This document shows, piece by piece, positions 58,701 to 64,000 of a stretch of 64,000 nt of DNA. The translations under genes and the position numbers were made by a program. The notes under the pieces are model-generated. The model was not told the origin of the DNA. It saw only the letters and a program-made list of their open reading frames with translations, and ran no database searches. Location of the stretch: contig OY755181.1 in assembly GCA_963576735.1 (NCBI GenBank), positions 1,364,001 to 1,428,000 of the forward strand, written 5' to 3'. Every line of letters begins with the position of its first letter. Position 1 is the first letter of the stretch. Origin of the DNA: Bedellia somnulentella (Eukaryota > Arthropoda > Insecta > Lepidoptera > Bedelliidae).

Positions 58701-59199
58701 GTTTATTTATATTGTTGGGCAAGAACGAAACTTTGATCGATTATCTGGATTTTATCTTAATGAGAACTAATGGCATTATATCTATGAAATCTTATCTAAA
58801 CTTTTCATTGTTATCCGTATTAATGATAATTGATACATACATATACTCACGGCTACAAATTCCTAGAAGTGGTAGCCAGAGCTTCAGAATTAGAAATTCC
58901 TTTGCCACTTTTGGAGGTTGAGTGTAAAAAATATAGTATGATAAAAGTATTTGGTGATGTGTCCCAACCGCATTGTTTAGTCGCCTCTTTCGAACACCCG
59001 TGGAAGAAACGGGGTAGTGCAGTGCTGTTCTAAGCCGACACTACTTAATGCTGATATTGTTGTAAATTAATGATTTTCATGTCCTGTCTGATCTCAAAAT
59101 ACAAGTAAATTATTTCTAAATTTTTATTTTTTCAGGGCTACCTTGATAAGTGCCATTGAAGCAGCCACTCTTAAAACGAAGGAAATCGGCAAGAAATAA
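41130..59199 (+). CDS. P5CR: Pyrroline-5-carboxylate reductase (P5CR), complete five-exon gene
   Basis: Coding exons 41130-41202, 51054-51313, 56695-56916, 57378-57589 and 59136-59199 join in frame to 276 codons, the usual length of the family. The enzyme reduces pyrroline-5-carboxylate to proline with NAD(P)H, the last step of proline synthesis. The Rossmann nucleotide-binding motif is [12 protein letters not shown] at residues 6-17. The C-terminal helical dimerisation domain holds [14 protein letters not shown] and the family signature [17 protein letters not shown]. It ends [20 protein letters not shown]. No N-terminal targeting peptide is obvious. A strong acceptor (TTTTTTCACAG) lies 5 bp before the ATG, so a 5' UTR exon probably exists upstream. 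Introns 1 and 2 are stuffed with mobile elements; all splice sites are GT-AG. Confidence 0.95.
41731..42444 (-). repeat. LTR-like repeat, left copy, containing a SINE-D insertion
   Basis: Identical to 50113-50601 except for a 214-bp insert plus an 11-bp duplication at 41856-42080. Confidence 0.8.
41856..42069 (-). mobile_element. SINE-D: GC-rich retroposed insert with poly(A) and 11-bp target duplication
   Basis: ATTGCCCACGC lies on both sides (41845-41855 and 42070-42080); the right LTR copy shows the empty site with a single ATTGCCCACGC. On the - strand it ends in an A-rich tail. It contains a perfect 12-bp hairpin (41905-41916 with 41921-41932, loop GAGA) and a 19-bp duplication around GCCGCCCTGGCGGGGA. 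It resembles the 3' ends of lepidopteran LINE/SINE families; no RNA polymerase III promoter was identified. Confidence 0.8.
42850..43198 (-). repeat. SINE-C (tRNA-derived), near complete
   Basis: Read on the - strand, the head is TGCCTCCGTGGCCTCGCGG, TTGAGCGCTTGG with B box GAGTTCGATCCCC, then a GC-rich body (GGTGGTGGTCGTTGGTCTG, TAGGGTGGGCTGGAGCCCC). The 3' boundary near 42850 is approximate. A second, partial copy lies at 63.27 kb. Confidence 0.75.
43199..45341. other. Interior of the LTR-like unit, no gene seen
   Basis: AT-rich, with a (CAT)n microsatellite at 43669-43705. No retroviral-type coding frames. Confidence 0.4.
43669..43705 (+). repeat. (CAT)n microsatellite
   Basis: About 12 perfect CAT units followed by CAGCCACTGGACGTTC. 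Confidence 0.95.
45342..45944 (+). mobile_element. MITE-like element with TGTCG...CGACA ends and TATA target duplication (Ginger-like)
   Basis: Ends TGTCGTGGCCATATCGTA and TACGATATGGCCACGACA, with inverted homology continuing inward for ~85 bp through several TTTCATGAAATG palindromes. TATA flanks it on both sides (45338-45341 and 45945-45948). Ginger-type transposons are described with TGTNR...YNACA ends and 4-bp duplications; this fits. The interior has a short + strand ORF at 45605-45763. The element is too small to encode an integrase. Confidence 0.7.
45605..45763 (+). CDS. Short ORF within the Ginger-like MITE, 52 codons
   Basis: ATG in a good context (GAAGATGGCGG). Encodes a lysine-rich helical peptide ([14 protein letters not shown] to YVKKR). 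Probably the remnant N-terminus of an autonomous element's protein. Function unknown. Confidence 0.3.
   Translation: MAAAVRSVIYRSKKVNNSLLSEKESKNKRVFDEKVFEYFANYEKTEQYVKKR
45949..48088. other. Interior of the LTR-like unit, no gene recognised
   Basis: AT-rich up to ~47580. At 47616-47759 a short + strand frame ([14 protein letters not shown], ending LAPINFTLI) is followed by TGGCGCCC-like sequence; I do not recognise it. From ~47880 the base composition becomes richer in C. Confidence 0.35.
48089..48208 (+). repeat. Minisatellite, three ~40-bp units
   Basis: Units begin CGATTGACCTCGGTA or CGATTTACCTCGGTA and end CGTAATACCCACGGT, at 48089, 48128 and 48170. On the - strand an open frame turns them into repeated [13 protein letters not shown], part of a 71-codon frame from 48279 of unknown significance. 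Confidence 0.9.
48209..50112. other. Interior of the LTR-like unit, no gene seen
   Basis: AT-rich. No coding frame or repeat recognised. Directly beside the right LTR copy, the - strand reads ACTCAGAAGTGAGGATAGG, a position where a primer-binding site would lie; no matching tRNA could be named. Confidence 0.35.
50113..50601 (-). repeat. LTR-like repeat, right copy, intact
   Basis: 489 bp, TG...CA ends, no insertion; shows the empty site for the SINE-D found in the left copy. Confidence 0.8.
50612..50717 (-). repeat. SINE-B, 3' half
   Basis: TTCATACATATACTCACGGC, AGCCAGAGCTGAG, TTCCTCAGCCACTTTTGG, AAGTTGAGTGGAG. Confidence 0.8.
51054..51313 (+). CDS. P5CR: P5CR coding exon 2
   Basis: Acceptor CATTTCAG. 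Encodes [35 protein letters not shown] and [19 protein letters not shown] is the conserved cofactor-contact block. Donor GTTTGT after CGG, phase 0. Confidence 0.93.
51340..51593 (+). repeat. SINE-B, full length with 10-bp target duplication
   Basis: Starts at GTGCCGTGTAGTGCC and ends in (TATG)n. TTATTTTCTT flanks it at 51330-51339 and 51594-51603, proving insertion by target-primed reverse transcription. Lies 26 bp after P5CR exon 2. Confidence 0.93.
51795..52525 (-). mobile_element. LINE fragment, RT C-terminus and 3' UTR
   Basis: On the - strand a frame from about 52525 to the stop at 52056 contains [26 protein letters not shown] and [18 protein letters not shown], then [11 protein letters not shown]. 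About 255 bp of 3' UTR follow, ending in CATTT-type repeats near 51795-51825. Same family as 5071-5890. 5'-truncated. Confidence 0.75.
52585..54362 (-). mobile_element. RTE LINE, 5'-truncated copy
   Basis: (CATA)n at 52585-52610 is the element's 3' tail in reverse, directly followed by TATACTCACGCCATTAATTC. The copy runs to ~54362, starting inside the protein like the 19-kb copy. Confidence 0.88.
52621..54353 (-). pseudogene. RTE reverse transcriptase, three lesions
   Basis: Same motif series as the 19-kb copy ([45 protein letters not shown]). Lesions: an added TAG codon near 53903, CAG to TAA near 53122, and a ~10-bp deletion at the RWFGH motif near 52873 that shifts the frame. The C-terminus reads to [12 protein letters not shown]. 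The stop at 20681 of the other copy is a normal codon here, so the two copies decayed independently. Confidence 0.85.
54566..54750 (+). repeat. SINE-B, diverged
   Basis: GGGGCGACTAAGGGTATTG, CAACTTCCAAAGGTGGC, AGCTCTGGCTACCC in family order; tail lost. Confidence 0.65.
54937..56244 (-). mobile_element. mariner transposon (DD34D), second family
   Basis: TA at 54935-54936 and 56245-56246. Inverted ends TCGGGAATTTGTCAATAAAA and TTTTTATTGACATATTCCCGA differ by one base in the shared part. 1,308 bp. Unrelated at the ends to the mariner at 30.2 kb. Confidence 0.93.
54970..56069 (-). pseudogene. mariner transposase, two frame breaks
   Basis: [14 protein letters not shown] at 56069; helix-turn-helix region [22 protein letters not shown]. 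Catalytic aspartates in [21 protein letters not shown] and YSPDMAPSD with 34 residues between the last two; ends GDKINLDE. Breaks: a short duplication near 55745-55770 that causes a stop, and a run of eight A (- strand) near 55486-55493. Confidence 0.9.
56450..56645 (-). repeat. RTE LINE 3' fragment
   Basis: CCCGTTGGGGTAGGCAGAGG, TTTGTTTACATCCAT, CTTCGGACGTCTGCC, CGTCCTCCGTGGTCGTCC match the RTE coding end in reverse, with small deletions. It ends ~50 bp before P5CR exon 3. Confidence 0.8.
56695..56916 (+). CDS. P5CR: P5CR coding exon 3
   Basis: Acceptor TTTTTTTCAG. Encodes the [18 protein letters not shown] block and LSACGPAF, both family hallmarks. Donor GTAAGT, phase 0. Confidence 0.93.
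57264..57296 (-). repeat. SINE-B, 5' tip
   Basis: GTGCTATTCTAAGCCTACAC, matching only the 5' end of the family. Confidence 0.5.
57378..57589 (+). CDS. P5CR: P5CR coding exon 4
   Basis: Acceptor TTTTCCAG. Encodes the dimerisation helices and the signature around SPGGST. Donor GTTTGT, phase 2. Confidence 0.93.
57590..58830. other. P5CR intron 4, no gene seen
   Basis: No coding or RNA gene recognised. 57890-58260 contains long A and T runs and a GC-richer end (CTCGAACCGGTTTCCGGCAC); it could be an unknown repeat. Confidence 0.35.
58833..59045 (-). repeat. SINE-B, near complete
   Basis: CATACATATACTCACGGCTA, GGTAGCCAGAGCTTC, GTGTCCCAACCGCATTG, GGGGTAGTGCAGTGC, AAGCCGACACTACT. Confidence 0.85.
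59136..59199 (+). CDS. P5CR: P5CR coding exon 5 and stop
   Basis: Acceptor TTTTTTCAG; completes an arginine codon and encodes the last 20 residues, stop TAA at 59197-59199. An AATAAA-like string overlaps the stop. Confidence 0.93.
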
Positions 59200-59327
59200 A
59201 TATATTACTAAGGTAGCGATGATCAGTTACAATGCGAAGTAGCTGGCTTGGTTGGAGAATGAATTTATATTATAAAAAGATTATGATATTAAATTATAAA
59301 ATAGATGATAGATAGCGGTGTGTACGT

Positions 59328-59660
59328 ATGTACACATATACTCACGGTTATAAATCCTTTTGCCGTGTAGTGTCGGCTTAGAATAGCACTACCCCAATTC
59401 TTCCGGTGGGTGTACGTAAGAGGCGACTAACGGTATTGGGGCTATTAAGGGATTTTCGGGCGATGCGGTTGGAGACCCATCACCAACAACCTTTATTTTA
59501 CCATCACTTCCCCATGCAACTTTCCAAAAGTGGCTGAGGAATTTCTAATTCCACAGCTCTGGCTACCCCTTTTAGGGATTTATAGCCGTGAGTATATGTA
59601 TGTATGTATAAATCCTCGAAAGGGGTAGCCAGAGCTTCAGAATTCGAAATTCTTTAGACA
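59328..59660 (-). repeat. SINE-B, old copy split by a younger SINE-B
   Basis: Left piece 59328-59358 (ACACATATACTCACGGTTA), right piece 59608-59660 (AATCCTCGAAAGGGGTAGCC, AGAGCTTCAG). Confidence 0.8.
59359..59607 (+). repeat. SINE-B, full length, inserted in an older SINE-B
   Basis: ATAAATCCT on both sides (59350-59358 and 59608-59616). Complete from TGCCGTGTAGTGTCGGC to the TATG tail. Confidence 0.9.
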
Positions 59661-60384
59661 TTTTGTAAGTATAAATTTATAGTGCCAGATTTGATTTACA
59701 GCCTATTTATTTTTGGACTTAACTACTTTGAGTAGATTTTTGTTTTCAAATAATGAACAAATTATATATATAGCAGTACTTATATAAGATTAACATGTAG
59801 ATCTGATTTTATTTTCTCATACATTTAAATTAAAAAAATGTATTATTTATTTGTATAAACATAGTTTTGTATGAAATTATTTCTGTAAATACTATATTTT
59901 CAATAGATTTTAGATTAGTTTTTGATTGAAGTATAATTTTAGTATTGATCCAGTACAAAATCCTTGAACTTTCCTTTTTGTATAAATATAGATATTATTT
60001 CTGTAAGTACTATATTTTCAAACATTATTAGATAAGTTTGTGATTGAAGTATTATTTTAGTACCTCTCCATTGCTTTATGAATCCAAGTCTTTATAGTTT
60101 TGTGTGTTGTAGAAGATTTCCCGCCTTGTTTTTTGTCCTTTAGTAATGTAAATACAAAATGTATTATACATAGGAGAAATATATAAGTCTATAACAAGTG
60201 TTAAGGGTGATAAATCGATCTAATTTACCATTTAATTTAGCATAATCTTCAGTTTCTGTCTGATGAACGTATTGAAAGTACGATACTTTAAAACTGTACT
60301 TATTAATTAACACATACACCATAAATCACTTCAATCAATCATTCTACACATTTTGTGTTTCATCTTTTCTTGCATATCTGCAGT
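59661..60384. other. P5CR 3' flank, no gene seen
   Basis: AT-rich; several AATAAA-like strings could serve P5CR polyadenylation but none stands out. Confidence 0.35.
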
Positions 60385-60516
60385 GCAAGCACGAGCGGTG
60401 TTTAAACTAGTTATCGCGTGGGATAAAGCAGCCATCTCTTACGCACTTACTTAGTATCGTATACTGCCATCTCGTTCTAGCCGTTATCGTGTCGATAAAA
60501 TAGCGCTCGTGCTTGC
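60385..60516. repeat. 132-bp foldback (MITE-like)
   Basis: GCAAGCACGAGCG (60385-60397) and CGCTCGTGCTTGC (60504-60516) are perfect 13-bp inverted ends around a moderately GC-rich core. Confidence 0.6.
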
Positions 60517-60770
60517 CCTACTGAATGTACTACTGTGTTTTTTGTATCTTCTGTGGATGCCTTTTACTGGCTTTTTCTTTGTATTTAGCTCATTATATTT
60601 TTTTAAGTATGTTTATGTGCTGTTGATGTCCCTAATAAAATAAAAACTAAAATAACATATAAGGTTTTACAGCACATTCTATATAAGAACGAAAACAGGA
60701 GATAATTCAAAGACACAGTGTAACGTTTAAAAGTTTATCGTTGTCATTATAATTGTATTTAATATAACAT

Positions 60771-61010
60771 TCATAATCCTCACGGCTATAAAAACCTGAA
60801 ACGGAAACCAGGGCTTCGGAATGAGTAATTCCTTAGCCACTTTTGGACCTTGGATGGGGAAAAGATAGTAAAATTAAGGATGTTGGTGATGGGTGTACAA
60901 CCGCTTAGCCAAAAAATCACTTCAAAAGCCCCTAAAACTTAAGTCGCCTCTTGCGTTCACCCACAGGTAAAAATGGGGTAGTGCTATTTTATGCCGACAC
61001 TACATAGCTA
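60771..61010 (-). repeat. SINE-B, full length
   Basis: TCCTCACGGCTATAAAAACC, AACCAGGGCTTCGG, GTTGGTGATGGGTGTAC, AAGTCGCCTCTTGCG, GCCGACACTACATAGC. Confidence 0.88.
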
Positions 61011-61855
61011 AAAATAAAATAACAAGAATGGGTTTTAATATGCAGCTGTTTGTATGTTGTTGTATACAATATAATTATTGCCGCGTTATAAAAAATTGCG
61101 ATAAACCTGCCTATAATGTGTATGTGTATCCAGTCACAAAGTCATCTACTATTTATGACCGTATGAATTATTTATTTAAGTACCTCTGCCCCTTTGTTGA
61201 AAAGAAGGATGTGAGATTTATGAGATATCAAAAGTCCAGTTATTATTTAAATATATGATATAGGATCCAAATTGATAGAACTCCAAATTACATGTTATTG
61301 TTTAGATATTTTTGTTGTATGTCAATTAATTTATGTTTTCACCAGTATTTATTGTCACATAGTGACGAAAATTGTATTGATTATTGATTGAGGTGTGACC
61401 AGTAGAAAGAAATAAATCCATTGACCTATTATTTAATGTTTTATTCACTGTAGCATCATTTAGGTTACAATCACATCAGGTTATCTGTATCATCAATATA
61501 CTACTTTTGAACTGGCTTTGTAGGTTCAAAAAATACAATTTATAAGCTTTCATATAGTTAAAATTACATTCTGGGTAAACAAGCTAAAAATTACTTAACA
61601 GTTAACATTGCACGTAACCTGTTTAATAACGTAAATGTGGTTTTCTAAAACTCATTCATTTAGACTTGACAAAGTCTAAATGAAAAAAATATAAAATTTA
61701 GGTTTAATCAAACCAACAACTTGATGATGTCTAAGAGGAACAGTAATCACTGATAATTTTTTTACACTTGTTACGTACATTTATATTTGTTTTACTAACA
61801 ATAAAAAAGTATAAATATGACCATATCATAATAAAAGTCCTAAATCACAAACAGT
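61011..61855. other. No gene seen
   Basis: AT-rich. TTTATT at 61442 could be the polyadenylation signal (AATAAA on the - strand) of the ORF to the right. Confidence 0.3.
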
Positions 61856-62215
61856 CTAATCTTCAAAGTGAACAGTCAAATGCAACTTTCTCGTGGTTTG
61901 TTTTGGCGTGTACGGATGGTAAGGATGGGAGCAAACCGTGTGTCGTGAAAACAAGAATATAGAGGCTCGTCTCGCCAAGTTACTGATATCAATACTTCTC
62001 CGACGAGTAAACTCCATCATAGGCACTTCCTCCTCCTCTGTATTCCTCATGCAATTCACTTTCCGAAAACTTCGGCGCATCTTCGAGAAATCTGGTTTCA
62101 AAGCCGACCTTACACTGGAGAATCGCCTCAGGTTCCCAAATAATTTACCATTGTCAGTCCCTCTAGGTAAAGTATTGCTCCTATCCTGAGAGTCATAGTC
62201 GATATCACAACTCAT
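61856..62215 (-). CDS. Uncharacterised basic protein, 119 codons
   Basis: Unbroken - strand frame with ATG at 62215 (context GTTATGAG) and stop at 61856. Codon composition is more balanced than the AT-rich surroundings, which favours a real gene. The protein is basic and serine/arginine-rich with an acidic patch (NTEEEEVPMMEF). It has two kinase-type sites, RRRSID and RRASIF, in SIDISNLARRASIFLF. No signal peptide or membrane span. It may be a single-exon gene or the start of a spliced one. I do not recognise it. Confidence 0.5.
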   Translation of the reverse strand: MSCDIDYDSQDRSNTLPRGTDNGKLFGNLRRFSSVRSALKPDFSKMRRSFRKVNCMRNTEEEEVPMMEFTRRRSIDISNLARRASIFLFSRHTVCSHPYHPYTPKQTTRKLHLTVHFED

Positions 62216-63049
62216 AACGTCACGAGCTATATATTGTTATAGATACACCATTGTACACTGAATGTAGCTTCACATTGATTTCGAATTATTAGCGCTGGTA
62301 CATTTTTGTGCGTGATAAGATATGGTAGATTACGCAGCAATAAAACAAATCGCTGCAGATTATATCAAACAAGTTTTTATAATACAATTTTATTATTCAC
62401 GATTTTCATTGTCGATTTCACACACGTTTACTTCGCGCCTTTGAGCTACGGATAATGTTTTCAGTCTCATTCAATTACAATTTACATAAACTGTGTGAGT
62501 TTTAATAACCGTGACATATTTCTTTTATACGGCGCCATATTGTGGTGTCACCTGCCCTATATGTGTGGTTATAATGACTAAATTATATACACTTTGTTAC
62601 GCTGTATTTTATCTTTTGATTGTTTTTTATCTTTTCATGCTCAAACCTTGAACAACGTAAACGCAAATAGGTCTCATGAAACTGATGTGTCTTGCTCAAT
62701 TATGTAATAACAATCCACACAACTAATTGCGCCAATTAGCATCTTGCCGCAACATTTATAAATGAGTGAGGTGCTAAGAAAATTATAGTAGCTTAGTTGG
62801 AAAAAGTTCTGCCTCTAAAGCAAAGACGCATCGGTTCAAATCCTAGGTCGGTCAATTTTTACACTTTATGTTCTAAAGTATTTGTTAGTAACTCTTTACA
62901 ATATTTGCCCCTCTTGATGTTCGAAATGGCTCAACAACTGTTTAAACTAAAGCTCATGAAAAATTAACATATAGAGCTTTAAACAATTAAGAAATCTAGT
63001 TTCTTTCGAATTTTAAATGATTAAGAATATAATTGAAGGCTATATTGAC
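62216..63049. other. Upstream region of the 119-codon ORF; one tRNA-like stretch
   Basis: AT-rich. Apart from the tRNA-like sequence at 62790-62862 nothing was recognised. Confidence 0.35.
62790..62862 (+). tRNA. tRNA-like sequence (pseudo-tRNA or SINE head)
   Basis: A-box-like TAGCTTAGTTGG and B box GGTTCAAATCC at tRNA spacing. An anticodon-arm-like CTGC-CTCTAAA-GCAA would present CTA. The acceptor and T stems pair poorly, so a functional tRNA is unlikely. Confidence 0.3.
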
Positions 63050-63225
63050 ACGGTGGACACATCTAGATCCAATTAATAATGTGCTCTAAAAGGCGGGCAG
63101 TAAGTGTTAAGAATAAAGGGAATTATATGAAGAGATTGAGGCATGAAAATAAAGCTCGAGGCGTAAGCCAGAATCATATAAAGTGTCGATTTAAAATAAT
63201 CTTTGCCGACGCCAATGAAATCTAA
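63050..63225 (+). repeat. RTE LINE 3' fragment, degenerate
   Basis: GTGGACACATCTAGATCC, AATGTGCTCTAAAAGGCG, GAAGAGATTGAGGC, CAATGAAATCTAATTG follow the RTE coding end with many changes. Confidence 0.65.
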
Positions 63226-63269
63226 TTGCTCGAGTGTGTGTATGAAAGAATATGTGTCCAGCAAATATT

Positions 63270-63423
63270 ATGTCCTCACCGAGGGGCTCAATCCTACCCT
63301 AAATAGGGTGATTTTGGCCATAGACCACAACGCTGTCCTATTGCGGGTTGGCAGACTAACGACTACTACAGTAATATTAGCCGGGACAGACAGCTTTTAA
63401 GTGCCTTCCGAAGCATATGATCA
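63270..63423 (-). repeat. SINE-C, partial
   Basis: TCACCGAGGGGCTCAATCC, ATTGCGGGTTGGCAGAC, AGCCGGGACAGACAGC, CTTCCGAAGCAT match the 3' half of the 43-kb copy in the same orientation. Confidence 0.7.
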
Positions 63424-63439
63424 TAAGACACACATATAA

Positions 63440-63605
63440 AATCGCGGTTGTAAATGCCAAACAGGGGTTGCCAGAGCTTCATAATGAGAAAATCCTCAGC
63501 CCCGGTTGGAAGTTAAGTGGGGAAAAGATTTTGAAATTATAAGAACGGTTAGTGATGGATCTCCAGCCGTTTAAATGATCGTTGCGTGATGTGGTTCCTA
63601 TAACG
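63440..63605 (-). repeat. SINE-B, diverged
   Basis: ATCGCGGTTGTAAATGCC, GGGTTGCCAGAGCTTC, CCTCAGCCCCGGTTGG, TTAGTGATGGATCTCCAGCC. Confidence 0.65.
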
Positions 63606-64000
63606 CCTAATTCAAATATTATAGCAATGTCTTTCAAACTTTTTAATAATCCGTAGGGAAAGAGCTAAGTATTTTTATTGAGAATGTGATAATCATTACA
63701 TTTTGGCTTATATTAGAGTTGACTCATCCGTACGTTGTTTCTAGTATATGGTATTGATATCCAGCAACAAGCTAAACAAATTAAGCGCCTATTTTCGTTT
63801 CACATGCAAAGTTCAGGCCATGTACCTTGCCTGCATGACGACATGTAACCTTGTATTTTCCCTATTAGGCGAGCTGCTATCGGATATTCAGCTGTCTCTT
63901 TCTGTTGTTCGTATATTTAGATAAGAGTGAAGAGTTATAAATTAAATTTTGAGTTTTTATTGAGAAAAGGCGATTGCGTCACGATTTTCCTCACCAGCCG
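63606..64000. other. No gene seen
   Basis: AT-rich; nothing recognised up to the window end. Confidence 0.4.

Noticed and set aside
61028..61258. 76-codon + strand frame
   Set aside because: AT-rich, cysteine run by chance, starts at a SINE-B border, no domain.

Overview
The window reads as nuclear DNA of an insect, most likely a moth or butterfly. It is AT-rich and intron-rich. It holds exons of three conserved insect genes: Smg1/nonC, scribble and pyrroline-5-carboxylate reductase (P5CR). Most of the rest is transposable-element sequence (CR1- and RTE-type LINEs, several SINE families, mariner, hAT, Penelope). The order Lepidoptera is inferred from overall character and was not proved by any search.

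Layout. 1-5.07 kb: a nearly intact CR1-type LINE, abutting an opposite-strand LINE fragment (5.07-5.89 kb). 8.9-15.1 kb: a nested stack in which a Penelope-like element sits inside a hAT element, which sits inside a tRNA-derived SINE. 16.8-21.8 kb: three head-to-tail copies of a ~0.96-kb repeat, the third split by an RTE LINE. 24.4-25.2 kb: a small inverted-repeat unit with a cysteine-rich ORF. 26.3-32.6 kb: five exons of Smg1 on the + strand, covering the end of the kinase domain and part of the long C-terminal region; one intron carries ten tandem copies of its own 5' splice site, followed by a mariner. 32.706-32.905 kb: 200 Ns. 34.5-37.2 kb: the first two coding exons of scribble on the - strand, with RTE fragments in the intron. 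41.1-59.2 kb: all five coding exons of P5CR on the + strand. Its first intron holds an 8.87-kb unit bounded by two 489-bp direct repeats (LTR-like, no gag/pol). Its second intron holds RTE, LINE, SINE and mariner insertions. 61.86-62.2 kb: an unrecognised 119-codon ORF on the - strand.

Host genes. Smg1 is the kinase of nonsense-mediated mRNA decay, scribble is a cell-polarity scaffold, and P5CR makes proline; they are unrelated in pathway. Smg1 (+) and scribble (-) both run into the 200-N gap without their 3' exons, so the gap must hide far more than 200 bp or mark a misjoin.

Mobile DNA. A ~245-bp SINE (called SINE-B here) occurs in about 20 full or partial copies on both strands. It shares its last ~22 bp, including a (TATG)n tail, with the RTE LINE in the same window, which suggests that LINE mobilises it. 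Target-site duplications confirm SINE-B, SINE-A, RTE, hAT and mariner insertions. All family names with letters (SINE-A to SINE-D) are local labels. No database search was possible; distances, family names and splice sites come from reading the sequence.
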